NCBI GenBank assembly: GCA_945869465.1
Contig: CAMBPB010000003.1
Coordinates: 1-64,000, forward strand
Source: Prosthecobacter debontii
Lineage (GTDB): Bacteria; Verrucomicrobiota; Verrucomicrobiia; Verrucomicrobiales; Akkermansiaceae
Direction: 5' to 3'
Length of the DNA: 64,000 nt
Made by a program: the position numbers and the translations under genes
Shown here: positions 42,361 to 51,909 of the stretch, one piece after another
Numbering within the stretch: the stretch's first letter is position 1
Layout of the letters: every line of letters starts with the position of its first letter
Notes under the pieces: generated by a model
What the model was told of the DNA's origin: nothing
What the model saw: only the letters and a program-made list of their open reading frames with translations
Database searches by the model: none

Positions 42361-43839
42361 CTACAAGACGATCTTCTTGAACCTCGGCACCAGCAGGTGC
42401 ATCAGAGTCCACGCGGCGATATAGGCCGTGCCGCAGACGACGAAGAGCATGCCATAGCCGACCTCCACCTTGCCGAGCACCTTGTAGTGGTCGAGCAGCA
42501 GGCCGGCGAGCGCCGCGATGAGCAGGCCGCCGATGGCACCCGCCATGCCGCCGATGCCGGTGACGGAGGCCACCGCTTTTTTGGGGAACATGTCCGAAAC
42601 GGTGGTGAAGATGTTAGCCGACCACGCCTGGTGCGCGGCGCAGGCAATGCCAATGACCGTGACCGCCAGCCAGGTGTTGATTTCGCCGAGTTTCATCGCT
42701 CCGAGAACGCTCAGCGGAAACAGCGCGTAAATGAACATGGCGGTTTTGCGGGCCTTGCTCACATCCATGCCACCATCGATGAAACGTTTCGGCAGGTAGC
42801 CGCCAAATACACTGCCAAAGGTGGAAATCGTGTAAACCACGGCAACCGCAACCGGCCAAATGATCAAGCCTGGCACGTTGACGGTTTGAAGCAGTTCCGA
42901 TTCGCCGAACAGATTGGAAAACTGCTTGGTCTCCTTGAGCACGGCATCGATGGTGATGCCGTCCGGCAGGCCGTTCGGATAGACTGCCAGAACCTTCCGC
43001 TTGTTGTCATCGGCGAGGTAAGCCGGCAGCCAGAACAGATAGAACCACCACACCGGATCGGTGAAGAATTTCCCGAAGAAGAACGCCCAGGTCTGACGGA
43101 ACTTGAGCAGTTGGAACCACGAGACCTTTTGCAGCAGAGAATCGGCTTGGTTTTCCGCCTGCTCATCGAGATCGCTATGGATGTAGTCGTATTCCGCCTG
43201 TTTCAGCTTGCCTTGCGCCAATTTTGATTTCGGGGACGCGTAGATCGAATACCAGAAAAACAACCAGAACATGCCGACGGCGCCGGTGATGGCGAACGCC
43301 CATTGCCAGCTCCAGCCGAGGAAATAATGCGCGGCGAGCCATGGGACGCAGAGCGGCGCGATGATGGACCCGATGTTCGCGCCGGAGTTGTAGATGCCGG
43401 TGGCGAGGGCGCGTTCTTTTTTCGGAAACCACTCGGCGATGGTCTTGTTAGCCGCCGGAAAGTTGCCGGCTTCGGTCACCCCGAGCGCCGCGCGCCAGAA
43501 TCCGAAACTGAAGGGTCCGGTGGCGAAACCGTGTCCGATGGCCGCGAGGCTCCAGCCGACGAGTGAAAGGCCGTATCCGTGGCGACAGCCGACTTTGTCG
43601 ATCACGCGTCCGATGCCCAGCAAGCCGGCGGCATACGCGAGTTGGAACGCCATCACGACGCCGGCGTATTCCTTTTCACCGGTGCTCTCGGGGTTCATTT
43701 TCAACAAGGGGAGGAGCGTGTCCTTCAACAAGCCGAGCACGTTCCGGTCGAGGTAGTTGATCGTTGTCGCGAAAAACACGAGCGCGCAAATCGTCCACCG
43801 ATAACGGCCGATTTTTTCATTCACTGAGGGCGATGGCAT
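42361..43839 (-). CDS. MFS transporter, hexuronate (ExuT/ACS family)-like
   Basis: This 492-residue twelve-helix transporter begins MPSPSVNEKIGRYRWTICAL. The first helix and loop (FFATTINYLDRNVLGLLKDT) and VTEAGNFPAANKTIAEWFPKKERALATGI are the signature of the anion:cation symporter (ACS) branch that includes ExuT and glucarate transporters. The central loop between the two halves is about 75 residues. Import of hexuronates such as galacturonate or glucuronate is the likeliest role. It is divergent from the large PVC-type gene (177-bp spacer), consistent with shared control of carbohydrate use. Confidence 0.86.
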   Translation of the reverse strand: MPSPSVNEKIGRYRWTICALVFFATTINYLDRNVLGLLKDTLLPLLKMNPESTGEKEYAGVVMAFQLAYAAGLLGIGRVIDKVGCRHGYGLSLVGWSLAAIGHGFATGPFSFGFWRAALGVTEAGNFPAANKTIAEWFPKKERALATGIYNSGANIGSIIAPLCVPWLAAHYFLGWSWQWAFAITGAVGMFWLFFWYSIYASPKSKLAQGKLKQAEYDYIHSDLDEQAENQADSLLQKVSWFQLLKFRQTWAFFFGKFFTDPVWWFYLFWLPAYLADDNKRKVLAVYPNGLPDGITIDAVLKETKQFSNLFGESELLQTVNVPGLIIWPVAVAVVYTISTFGSVFGGYLPKRFIDGGMDVSKARKTAMFIYALFPLSVLGAMKLGEINTWLAVTVIGIACAAHQAWSANIFTTVSDMFPKKAVASVTGIGGMAGAIGGLLIAALAGLLLDHYKVLGKVEVGYGMLFVVCGTAYIAAWTLMHLLVPRFKKIVL

Positions 43840-44016
43840 GATGGGTATGGGTATTGAGCTTGGTTTTCAGGAGAACCAAGCGGCTTTGAAGAGTCTGGCA
43901 GGCTGGGCATGCCCCGCAAGCGTCATAATTTCCGATGCCGGGATTCATTTCAGTTAGGTCTGAGGCCCCGGTCCGGCGAAAGATCCCGCGATGCCCGGCG
44001 TAAAAGGCAGCTCATC

Positions 44017-47000
44017 ATGATCAAAGTCACCTCATCCAGAACTTTTTTTGTCCCGCTCGCGGCTCTCATGTTCGGCTGCGCATCCGCCCATGCCGCGGAG
44101 TGGCTGACGCTCCCCGCCAAGGCCGGCACCTCCAATGGGAAAAAGGTCGTGCTGGTTTCCGGCGACGAGGAATACCGCAGCGAGGAATCCTGCCCGATGC
44201 TGGCCAAGATCCTCAGCCAGAAATTCGGATTCGACTGCGTGGTGCTCTTCGCCATCAACCCCGACGGCGGGCACATTGACTCCAACCTCCAAACCAACAT
44301 CCCGGGCACCGCGGCGTTGGACTCTGCCGATCTGATGATCATTGGCACGCGCTTCCGTCAGTTGCCAGACGATCAAATCGCCAGGTTCGCGGCGTTTCTC
44401 AATGCGGGAAAACCCGTCATTGGTTTCCGCACCGCCACCCACGCCTTCACCGGAAGTGCCCGCACCGGCGATTTCAAATGGGATGATTTCGGTCTCAAGA
44501 TCCTCGGTGAAAAATGGGTGAGCCATCACGGCAATCACAAGGTGGAGGGAACCCGCAGTGTGGTCGAGGCAGCCAACGCGAAACATGAGATCCTGCAGGG
44601 AGTTGGGGAAATCTTCGCCACCACCGATGTCTATGGCGTTGCCAACCTCGACTCGAAGGCCGCCACCATCCTTCTCCGTGGCGCGGTCACGCAGTCGCTC
44701 GCCCCGACATCGGACACCATCGTGGGGGCCCGCAACAACCCGATGATGCCGCTGGCATGGCTGCGGGAATACACCGCGCCTAACGGAACAGCGAGGGGCA
44801 AGGCCTTCTGCACCACGCTCGGAGCCAGCGTGGATTTCGCCGATGAGGATCTGCGCCGCATGGTGGTCAACACGACGCTTCATCTCACGGGTTTGAAAGT
44901 GCCGGACAAGGCCGAGGTGAGCTTCGTCGATCCGTTCAAGCCGACGATGTATGGATTCATCGAAGACAAGCAGTTTTACCGGAAACGCAATCTCAAGCCC
45001 GATGACTACGCGCTTGGCAAGAGCCCCGCAACCGGCCTGCCGGGCGACGAGGCCAATCAGGGTGAAAAGACCGCGCCCGGAGCACCTCACGCCCCGGCGC
45101 AGGATCCGCCCGCCGCAACGGAAGCCCGGCCCCAGATCGTCGCCCCGCCCGCGCCCGGCGAGCGAATCGTGTTCATCGGCAACGGACTTGCGGAACGGGA
45201 TGTTTATTACAGCCGCTTGGAAGCCGAGTTCCATCTGCGCTATCCTGACCAGAAACTTTTCATCCGCAACATGGGCCGCCCAGGCGACACTCCTGGCTTC
45301 CGCCCGCACCCGGCACGCGCATCACAATGGGCTTTTCCTGACGCCCAAAAGTTCCGCCCTGAGAACGCCAAACACAACGGCAAGGGATTCTTCCCCACGC
45401 CCGACCAATGGCTCACCCACCTGAAGGCGGACACCATCGTCGCGTTTTTCGGTTATAACGAATCGTTCGACGGCCCGCTGGGAGTGGACAACTACGAGGC
45501 CGAACTCGAGGCCTTTGTCCGCCACACTCTCGGCAAGGCCTACAACGGCGCCGCCGCCCCGCGCCTGGTGCTGGCCTCGCCGATCGCCTACGAGGATCTA
45601 TCAAAAACCCGCGACCTGCCGGACGGCTCGAAGGAAAACGCCAACCTCGCGCTCTACACCGCCGCCATGGAACGCGTGGCGAAAAAACATGCGCTCACTT
45701 TCATCGATCTGTTCACTCCGACCAAGGCGCTCTACACCACCGCCAAACAACCGTTCACCGGCTACGGATTCATCCCCGGGGAGACTGGCTATCAACAACT
45801 CGCGGTGCTGCTCGCCAATGGCGTCTATGGTTCGCAACCACGCGTTTCCAAAGCGGATCCCGAAAAGCTGCATGCCGCCCTGCAGCAGAAAAACTGGTTC
45901 TGGAACAACGATTACAACATTCTCAACGGAGTCCACACCCATGGTGGGCGCTACAACCCCTTCGGTCCGCAGAACTATCCGGATGAAGTGAAAAAGACCC
46001 GCGAAATGGCCGCCCTGCGCGACGATCTCGTTCATGCCGTGGCTTCCGGCAAAACCACCAGCCTCAGTGTCGATGACTCCAAGACCCATGCGCTGCCGCC
46101 GGTGAAATCCAATGTCAACCGGGACCCGAAATACCAATACGGCGAAGACGCCGAGAAATCCCTAACCGTGCCGGCGGGATACAAGGTGCAACTGTTCGCC
46201 TCTGAAAAGGAATTTCCCAACCTCGCCAACCCGATGCAGCTCTCGTTTGACGATCGCGGACGGCTGTGGGTCTCCACCATGCCCACCTATCCACACTACC
46301 GTCCCGGTGATCCGCTGCCCGATGACAAGATCCTCATCTACGAGGACACCAACGGCGACGGCCGGGCCGACAAGGAAACCGTCTTTGCCGACAAGCTCCA
46401 CCTGCCCATCGGTTTCGAGTTCGCTCCCGAGGGGGTCTATATCTCACAGGAGCCCAACATCGTCCTGCTGCGCGACACCGATGGCGACGACCGCGCCGAT
46501 GTCCGCGAGATCGTGTTAGGTGGCTTCGACTCCCACGATACCCACCACGCCATCAGCGCCTATTGTGCCGATCCCTCCGGCGCCTTCCTCATGGGCGAGG
46601 GCGTCTTCCTGCACTCCAATGTGGAATCCGCCTACGGCCCGGTGCGCGCCATGGACGGCGGATTTTTCCGCTTTAATCCGCAACGCGCCCATCTCGAACG
46701 CACGGCCCAGCTAAGCATCCCGAATCCCTGGGGCATCGCATTCGATGATTGGGGCCAGGATTTCTTCCTCCACACCTCCGGCACCAGCATCAACTGGATG
46801 CTGCCCGCATCCGTTAGGCCGACCTACGGCAGCCAGTGCCCGTCGTCGCCCGACCTGGCGCCCAAAGGCAATGCGGTCCGCCCGACCTCGGGACTTGAGT
46901 TCGTGTCGTCCCGCCATTTCCCCGACGAGGTCCAGGGCGACATGTTGCTCTGCAACAGCATCGGGTTCCTCGGCATCAAACAACATTCGATCATCGATGA

Positions 47001-48198
47001 CGGCACTGGTTACAAAACCGCCTTCCGCCAGGATTTGCTGAAATCCTCCGACGGCAACTTCCGCCCGGTGGACCTTGAATTCGCTCCCGACGGCTCGTTG
47101 TATGTCATCGACTGGCACAACGCCCTCATCGGGCACATGCAGCACAACGCTCGCGATCCGCTGCGCGACCATGTCCACGGCCGCGTCTATCGCATCACCT
47201 ATCCGTCCCGCCCGCTGGTCAAACCCGCCGAAGTCGAAAAAGCCCCCGCTGCAACTTTGTTAGATAATCTCAAGCTTCCCGAATACCGCACCCGCTACCG
47301 CAGCCGCCGGGAACTTCGTTCGCACCCTGCCGGCGAGGTTCTGCCCTTGCTCAAGGCATGGGTCGCCAAACTCGATCCCAAGGATCTGCGTTACGAACAC
47401 CACCTCGTGGAAGCGCTCTGGAGCACGTGGGCGCTCAATCAGGTGGATGAAACCCTGTTGCGCCAGGTGCTTGAGGCGCAGGACCCCCGCGCCCGCGCCG
47501 CCGCCGTGCGGGTGCTCCGCTACAACACCCATCGCATCGCCACTCATCCGGAACTCCTCACCAAGGCCGCCACCGATCCCCACGGCCGCGTGCGGCTGGA
47601 AGCCATCATCGCGGCGTCATGGCTGAACAATGCCGTTGGCAAAAAAGTGGTGGCCGCAGCCGCCGCCCTGCCGCTTGATGGGTGGAACCAAAACGCGGCC
47701 AACACCGCCAAAACCCGCCTTGAAGGCGCCAAGGAAGCCCTTGTGGATGAACATCCCGCCCCGCCCGCTCCCGAGCACCTAACGGATGCTGCGAAGAAAC
47801 AATTCCTCGCCGGCCACGCGATCTATTTCCGCGACGCCCACTGCGCCACCTGCCACCAAGCCGATGGCAAGGGCCTCGACCCCGCGTTTCCCCCTCTTAC
47901 CAGCAGCCCGTGGGTCGCCGACGATCCGGAACGCCTCATCAAACTCGTGCTGCATGGCATGATCGGCCCCTTCGAACTCAACGGTAAAAAATATCAGGGG
48001 CTCGTCCCGATGACCCCGTTTGGCGGCTTGATGAAGGATGACGAAGTCGCCGCGGTGCTCACTTATGTGCGCAACAGTTTCGGCAACAAGGCCTCCGCCA
48101 TTCAGCCGGAGCAGGTCGCCAAAGTCCGTGAGGCCACCCAATCACGCCAGAGTTTCTATGTCGTGGATGACCTGCTCAAGGAGCACCCGCTGAAATAA
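44017..48198 (+). CDS. PVC-type heme-binding CxxCH dehydrogenase with ThuA and SGNH-like domains
   Basis: This 1393-residue secreted protein (signal peptide ending CASAHA) has four modules. Residues 30-290 are ThuA-like (KKVVLVSGDEEYRSEESCPM; FRTATHAFTGSART). Residues about 380-620 are SGNH/GDSL-like (VFIGNGLAERDVYYSRLE). Residues about 710-1075 are a PVC-type beta-propeller dehydrogenase (AGYKVQLFASEKEFPNLANP; DTNGDGRADKETV calcium-like loops). HEAT-like repeats follow. From 1257 a cytochrome c domain carries the heme site CATCH. Such proteins are abundant in Planctomycetes and Verrucomicrobia and are thought to oxidise sugars outside the cytoplasm. The frame opens at 43909, but the ATG at 44017 gives the signal peptide. 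Confidence 0.88.
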   Translation: MIKVTSSRTFFVPLAALMFGCASAHAAEWLTLPAKAGTSNGKKVVLVSGDEEYRSEESCPMLAKILSQKFGFDCVVLFAINPDGGHIDSNLQTNIPGTAALDSADLMIIGTRFRQLPDDQIARFAAFLNAGKPVIGFRTATHAFTGSARTGDFKWDDFGLKILGEKWVSHHGNHKVEGTRSVVEAANAKHEILQGVGEIFATTDVYGVANLDSKAATILLRGAVTQSLAPTSDTIVGARNNPMMPLAWLREYTAPNGTARGKAFCTTLGASVDFADEDLRRMVVNTTLHLTGLKVPDKAEVSFVDPFKPTMYGFIEDKQFYRKRNLKPDDYALGKSPATGLPGDEANQGEKTAPGAPHAPAQDPPAATEARPQIVAPPAPGERIVFIGNGLAERDVYYSRLEAEFHLRYPDQKLFIRNMGRPGDTPGFRPHPARASQWAFPDAQKFRPENAKHNGKGFFPTPDQWLTHLKADTIVAFFGYNESFDGPLGVDNYEAELEAFVRHTLGKAYNGAAAPRLVLASPIAYEDLSKTRDLPDGSKENANLALYTAAMERVAKKHALTFIDLFTPTKALYTTAKQPFTGYGFIPGETGYQQLAVLLANGVYGSQPRVSKADPEKLHAALQQKNWFWNNDYNILNGVHTHGGRYNPFGPQNYPDEVKKTREMAALRDDLVHAVASGKTTSLSVDDSKTHALPPVKSNVNRDPKYQYGEDAEKSLTVPAGYKVQLFASEKEFPNLANPMQLSFDDRGRLWVSTMPTYPHYRPGDPLPDDKILIYEDTNGDGRADKETVFADKLHLPIGFEFAPEGVYISQEPNIVLLRDTDGDDRADVREIVLGGFDSHDTHHAISAYCADPSGAFLMGEGVFLHSNVESAYGPVRAMDGGFFRFNPQRAHLERTAQLSIPNPWGIAFDDWGQDFFLHTSGTSINWMLPASVRPTYGSQCPSSPDLAPKGNAVRPTSGLEFVSSRHFPDEVQGDMLLCNSIGFLGIKQHSIIDDGTGYKTAFRQDLLKSSDGNFRPVDLEFAPDGSLYVIDWHNALIGHMQHNARDPLRDHVHGRVYRITYPSRPLVKPAEVEKAPAATLLDNLKLPEYRTRYRSRRELRSHPAGEVLPLLKAWVAKLDPKDLRYEHHLVEALWSTWALNQVDETLLRQVLEAQDPRARAAAVRVLRYNTHRIATHPELLTKAATDPHGRVRLEAIIAASWLNNAVGKKVVAAAAALPLDGWNQNAANTAKTRLEGAKEALVDEHPAPPAPEHLTDAAKKQFLAGHAIYFRDAHCATCHQADGKGLDPAFPPLTSSPWVADDPERLIKLVLHGMIGPFELNGKKYQGLVPMTPFGGLMKDDEVAAVLTYVRNSFGNKASAIQPEQVAKVREATQSRQSFYVVDDLLKEHPLK

Positions 48199-48204
48199 CA
48201 GCGA

Positions 48205-48801
48205 TCACCCCTGCAGGACGCGCAGGGCCCCGCGAACCAGCGCTTCGGCAGGAGCGTTGGCTTCGCCTTCCAGCACTTTGCGCAGCGCCTTGCGGGCATC
48301 CACCTGTTTGTAACCGAGGGCCAGCAACGCCAACTCCGCGTCGGCGCCGGCGGCGCTGACCTCGCCGGCGGCGGCATCCTGCCAGGTGTCGGTCACCCCG
48401 ACCTTATCCTTGAGCTCCAGCACGATCCGTTCGGCGGTTTTTTTCCCCAGCCCCTTGATGCGGGAAAGTTCCGCGGTGTTTCCCGCGACCACGCAGCTTT
48501 TAAAACGCGTAACGGGCATCCCGCTCAGCACCGCCATCGCGATCGACGGGCCGATCCCGCTTACGCGCTCGATGAGCATCAGGAACACATCGCGTTCCTC
48601 CTCGGTGGCAAAGCCATAAAGCGTGTGGGCGGTTTCCCGAATGTGGAGGTGCGTCCGCAAATCCACTTCCAAGCCCTCCGCCGCGTGCAGGCGATCAAAG
48701 GTGGAAAGTGGCACGATCACTTCGTAACCGACCCCATGCACATCCACCACCAAGCGGTTCGGATACGCCTCGATCACCTTGCCGCGCAATCTTGCAATCA
48801 T
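48205..48801 (-). CDS. ruvA: Holliday junction branch migration protein RuvA
   Basis: This 198-residue protein forms tetramers that hold Holliday junctions for RuvB. The N-terminal OB domain is MIARLRGKVIEAYPNRLVVD. The two helix-hairpin-helix motifs are ERVSGIGPSIAMAVLSG and RIKGLGKKTAERIVLELKDK, and a linker leads to the C-terminal RuvB-binding domain (ELALLALGYKQVDARKALRK). The length is normal. The stop is 6 bp from the convergent large gene. Its start follows the TIM-barrel gene after 46 bp, so it may be the last gene of a transcript that begins with the primase-like gene. Confidence 0.95.
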   Translation of the reverse strand: MIARLRGKVIEAYPNRLVVDVHGVGYEVIVPLSTFDRLHAAEGLEVDLRTHLHIRETAHTLYGFATEEERDVFLMLIERVSGIGPSIAMAVLSGMPVTRFKSCVVAGNTAELSRIKGLGKKTAERIVLELKDKVGVTDTWQDAAAGEVSAAGADAELALLALGYKQVDARKALRKVLEGEANAPAEALVRGALRVLQG

Positions 48802-48847
48802 TCTGCCGACAGTTTGGCGACACCGCCCCGCCCGTCAATCCCGATCC

Positions 48848-49708
48848 TCACGACGTGCGGCCGGGATCGTTCAGTTCCAGACTGGCGAGAATGATGCCGA
48901 GGTAGGTTCTGGCCTGGCGGGCGCGTTCCATGATGCGATCGGGTGATTCGCCGCTGTCGGCCAGTTCGAGGATGAGCGGGCCGAGAAACCGCCACTGGCG
49001 CAACTGGCGCATGAGGGAAATCCAATCGATGGCACCCTCACCGGGCGGGAGGTGCTGGTCGCGGTCGCCTAGATTGTCATTGACGTGCAGCATGCGGAGG
49101 TGGCCTGACAGTTTGTGAATGACGGTCCGGAGGTCGCCGGATAGAAAGGCATGGCCGGTGTCCAGACAGGTGCCGACGTTGGTTTCGCGGATCGCACCTA
49201 GCAGGTAGAGCATGTCGCTGGTGTGGCCGAACATCAGGTGCGGAAGCATGTTTTCCAACAGCAGCACCAGGCCGAGATCCCGGCAGTGATGGGCCACTTC
49301 GTTGAGCGAGGCGGTGGCGCAGACCATGCGGTGGTACCATTCCTCGGGCCGGGGTTTGCCTTCCTTTTCCGGCCCCGGGTGGAGCACGACGTAGCGCGCG
49401 CCGAGGGCATGGGCGGCATTGCAGGCGACGAATACCTGGCGGACCGAGGATTCGCGGTGCGAGGGATTGAGCGACGAGATGTCGATGACTTCGGCGAACG
49501 GGGCATGGAAGGAATTGGCCACGATGCCGAGGCTTTTCATCAGGTCCGCCGCTTCCTGAACATGGACCGGATCGTGATAGTCGAGGTGGGCGGGAAACGA
49601 GCAGACCTCGATCAGGGTGAAGCCGCCATTGCGCACGATAGGCAACGCGTCCAGGATGTCGGTCCTGTAAAAACAGCCGGTGGAGATGCCGCATGGCCAA
49701 TCGCTCAT
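48848..49708 (-). CDS. Sugar phosphate isomerase/epimerase-like TIM barrel (AP endonuclease 2 fold)
   Basis: This 286-residue protein has the xylose-isomerase-like TIM barrel shared by sugar epimerases and endonuclease IV (AP_endonuc_2 family). Elements are GISTGCFYRTDILDALPIVRN, the strand GFTLIEVCSFPAHLDYHD, HAPFAEVIDISSLNPSHRES, VLHPGPEKEGKPRPEEWYHR, LLLENMLPHLMF (metal Glu) and GTCLDTGHAFLSGDLRT (Asp/His), and a final LGPLILELADSGESPDRI. The first codons overlap the end of the primase-like gene by 4 bp, so the two are translationally coupled. Whether it acts on sugars or on DNA is unresolved. Confidence 0.8.
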   Translation of the reverse strand: MSDWPCGISTGCFYRTDILDALPIVRNGGFTLIEVCSFPAHLDYHDPVHVQEAADLMKSLGIVANSFHAPFAEVIDISSLNPSHRESSVRQVFVACNAAHALGARYVVLHPGPEKEGKPRPEEWYHRMVCATASLNEVAHHCRDLGLVLLLENMLPHLMFGHTSDMLYLLGAIRETNVGTCLDTGHAFLSGDLRTVIHKLSGHLRMLHVNDNLGDRDQHLPPGEGAIDWISLMRQLRQWRFLGPLILELADSGESPDRIMERARQARTYLGIILASLELNDPGRTS

Positions 49709-51174
49709 AAGGGTCGGGGATGGTTTTTCTTTGGCAGATAGATCTTACCGTAGATCGGAGCCAGCGAGCAATCGCAGGGGTTCCAACAGAACTGTTTTTC
49801 CTGTTGGGAGACACAGTTGAAATCGACGCCTGTATCAACGCCCTGGTCGATTTGACCGGCGAACAGGCGGACATAGAATTCCGCGCGTTGGACGGGATCG
49901 TAGTCATCCCACTGGGCACCCCAGTGGTGGGCGGGATCCTGGAATTTGGCGGCCACGAGCGCGGCGATATGTCGCGGATGCCAGCCGCCGGCAAGCAGGC
50001 AGCGGGTGATGAGTTGGATTCCCGAGGGTTTGAGCAGCAGGTCGTTGGGGTTGGCAAGCACATGTTTGGCACAGGGTGGCAGGGTATCGATGGCCGCCGC
50101 GTCGGAGTCGGTTTTCCGCCGGGAGGGGAAACCATGGCCGCGCGAATAGAATTTGCGGTGGAAGTCCATGAGCTCCGAGTTCCGATAGGCATCGAGCAGC
50201 CGCCGGGTGCCTTTTGCTGCCTGCGGGATTCCGGCTCCGGCGCGGTGGGCCAGATCGATGATGGTGGCGGGATTCTGGCGCTGTTCGATGAGTTGAAGGA
50301 TATTCATTTCATGCAAAGGCAGGGTGAAAAACCCCGGCACCTGGTCGGAAATGCCAAGGCGCTCGATCAGTCCGGATATCCAGGGCTTGCGGTAAACGGT
50401 GTAGGGGATGCGGATCATCCGGCTCGGCAGGGGATCGCCATATTCGGAGATATCGATCGAGAGCATTTCCCGCGCGCCGGAGCGGCCGTGGCCGACGTGT
50501 TGGGCGGTGATTTCCACCGGGATTTCGCACACCGCACCCGCTTCCCGCTTGAGCAAGTGGGCGAGGAATTCCATCAGCAGGGCGACGTGCGGAAACAGCG
50601 GGTCTGGCGGGCTTTCGAGCTCCGGCGTGGTGCAAATGCCGAGGCGCGCAATCGCCTCGGCGATCGGAGAAAACCTGCGGATTTTCCACACGAAATGGTG
50701 GCCCTGGCCGGTGACGACGTGGAGATAGTGAATGCCGAAGGCGAGCAAGCGGCTTTCGATCACGCGGACCAGCGGTTCCTGAAGCAGGAACGTCCGCTGT
50801 GGATCCACGAAGGCCGCCGCGGGATCGTCGAAGTTAACATATTCGATGTCCAAGTGAATGAGCATCGACACCCGGTCTTCGAGTGAGCGTGCCAGCTCGC
50901 AACTTTCGTTGAGGATCGAATGGAGATGGGCGGCAGGCTGGCGATCGACCTTGCACGGGTTGGACGGGTCGAGCCGCCCAAGAAACAGGCAGGTGGCGTT
51001 TTTCAGGTGGTTTCCGCCCAGATACTCGATGATCCGTTGTCTAACCATCGAGTTTTCAAGCACCTCCCGGAAGGTGGGAGACGGATTGGGCTCGGCGAGG
51101 AGCGTGCCATGTTTCATCGCGATGGGAGCGGGGGAGTGCGTTGAAAGCGAGGGGAAATCCTCCCTCGCTTTCAT
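49705..51174 (-). CDS. Putative archaeo-eukaryotic primase (AEP)-like protein with Cys-rich C-terminus
   Basis: This 489-residue protein is not an obvious housekeeping primase. Three stretches resemble AEP catalytic motifs: LIHLDIEYVNFD (acidic pair D109/E111), VVTGQGHHFVWKI (residues 153-165, like the sGxGxH motif) and MLSIDISEYGD (D241). The last third has PPCAKHVLANPND (C368), then NCVSQQEKQFCWNPCDC with C454, C463, C467 and C469, reminiscent of the PriL iron-sulfur domain. The start may be 51174 or the internal ATG at 51117. It overlaps the TIM-barrel gene by 4 bp. Identification rests on motif reading only. Confidence 0.55.
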   Translation of the reverse strand: MKAREDFPSLSTHSPAPIAMKHGTLLAEPNPSPTFREVLENSMVRQRIIEYLGGNHLKNATCLFLGRLDPSNPCKVDRQPAAHLHSILNESCELARSLEDRVSMLIHLDIEYVNFDDPAAAFVDPQRTFLLQEPLVRVIESRLLAFGIHYLHVVTGQGHHFVWKIRRFSPIAEAIARLGICTTPELESPPDPLFPHVALLMEFLAHLLKREAGAVCEIPVEITAQHVGHGRSGAREMLSIDISEYGDPLPSRMIRIPYTVYRKPWISGLIERLGISDQVPGFFTLPLHEMNILQLIEQRQNPATIIDLAHRAGAGIPQAAKGTRRLLDAYRNSELMDFHRKFYSRGHGFPSRRKTDSDAAAIDTLPPCAKHVLANPNDLLLKPSGIQLITRCLLAGGWHPRHIAALVAAKFQDPAHHWGAQWDDYDPVQRAEFYVRLFAGQIDQGVDTGVDFNCVSQQEKQFCWNPCDCSLAPIYGKIYLPKKNHPRPL

Positions 51175-51219
51175 GCCGCGTTTTGGGAACCAGACCGGCA
51201 GTGGCCGAGGTTGAAGGAT

Positions 51220-51909
51220 TCAGTGATGGTCGCTCGGATTGCCGAGATGGCCGCGCAGCCAAGCGGCGCTCGGGTGGGCCATGGCTTCGAGTTTTCCGGG
51301 TTCGCCGAACCAATGCGAAGCGCCGGGAACCACCAGCAACTGCTTCTCTCCGCCCAAATGCGGGAGGGCTTCGCGGTTCATCGCGATTCCCCGAGGGTCG
51401 TTTTCCCCGACGATTAACAGCGTGGGACACCTCACATCGGCCAGCACGGGAGTCGCGAGATCCATCCGTCCGCCGCGAGTCACGACGGCGCCCAGTGAGA
51501 TGCCCACCTCGGCTGCGGCGATCAAAGCCGCCGCGCCGCCGGCATTGGCGCCGAAGTATCCGATCCGCAAATCTGCCGTGTCGCGGTTGGCTGCCGCCCA
51601 CTTCGTCACCGCCATCAAGCGTTGTGCCAGCAAGTTGGCGTCGTCGCGATATTGTGCCGTGGCGTCGTCGTCGCTGGCTTCAGCGTCGGTGAGCAGGTCG
51701 CAGAGCAGCGTGCCAAGTCCCTGTTCGCGGAAAATCCGGGCCATGTGCCGGATTCGCGGGTGGTTGCGGCAGCGGCTATCATCGGCAAAAATGACCAGGG
51801 CGGTCGATTCTTCGGGCACTTGAAGATCCGCGAGCAGAAAGACGCCGCCTGCGGCGATCCGTATGCATTTGCTGATCTCACCAGTTGGATTGGATTGGAT
51901 TGAGTTCAT
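51220..51909 (-). CDS. Dienelactone hydrolase-like alpha/beta protein lacking the catalytic serine
   Basis: This 229-residue protein has the alpha/beta-hydrolase order: ESTALVIFADDSRCRNHPRI (first strand/oxyanion), LRIGYFGANAGGAAALIAAA where the nucleophile elbow should be, CPTLLIVGENDPRG (Asp) and VVPGASHWFGEPGKLEAM (His). Relatives carry GxSxG at the elbow, but here the position holds Asn (G-A-N-A-G), so classical esterase activity is unlikely. Aspartate and histidine are retained. It is immediately upstream of the primase-like gene (45 bp) and in the same orientation. Confidence 0.75.
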   Translation of the reverse strand: MNSIQSNPTGEISKCIRIAAGGVFLLADLQVPEESTALVIFADDSRCRNHPRIRHMARIFREQGLGTLLCDLLTDAEASDDDATAQYRDDANLLAQRLMAVTKWAAANRDTADLRIGYFGANAGGAAALIAAAEVGISLGAVVTRGGRMDLATPVLADVRCPTLLIVGENDPRGIAMNREALPHLGGEKQLLVVPGASHWFGEPGKLEAMAHPSAAWLRGHLGNPSDHH

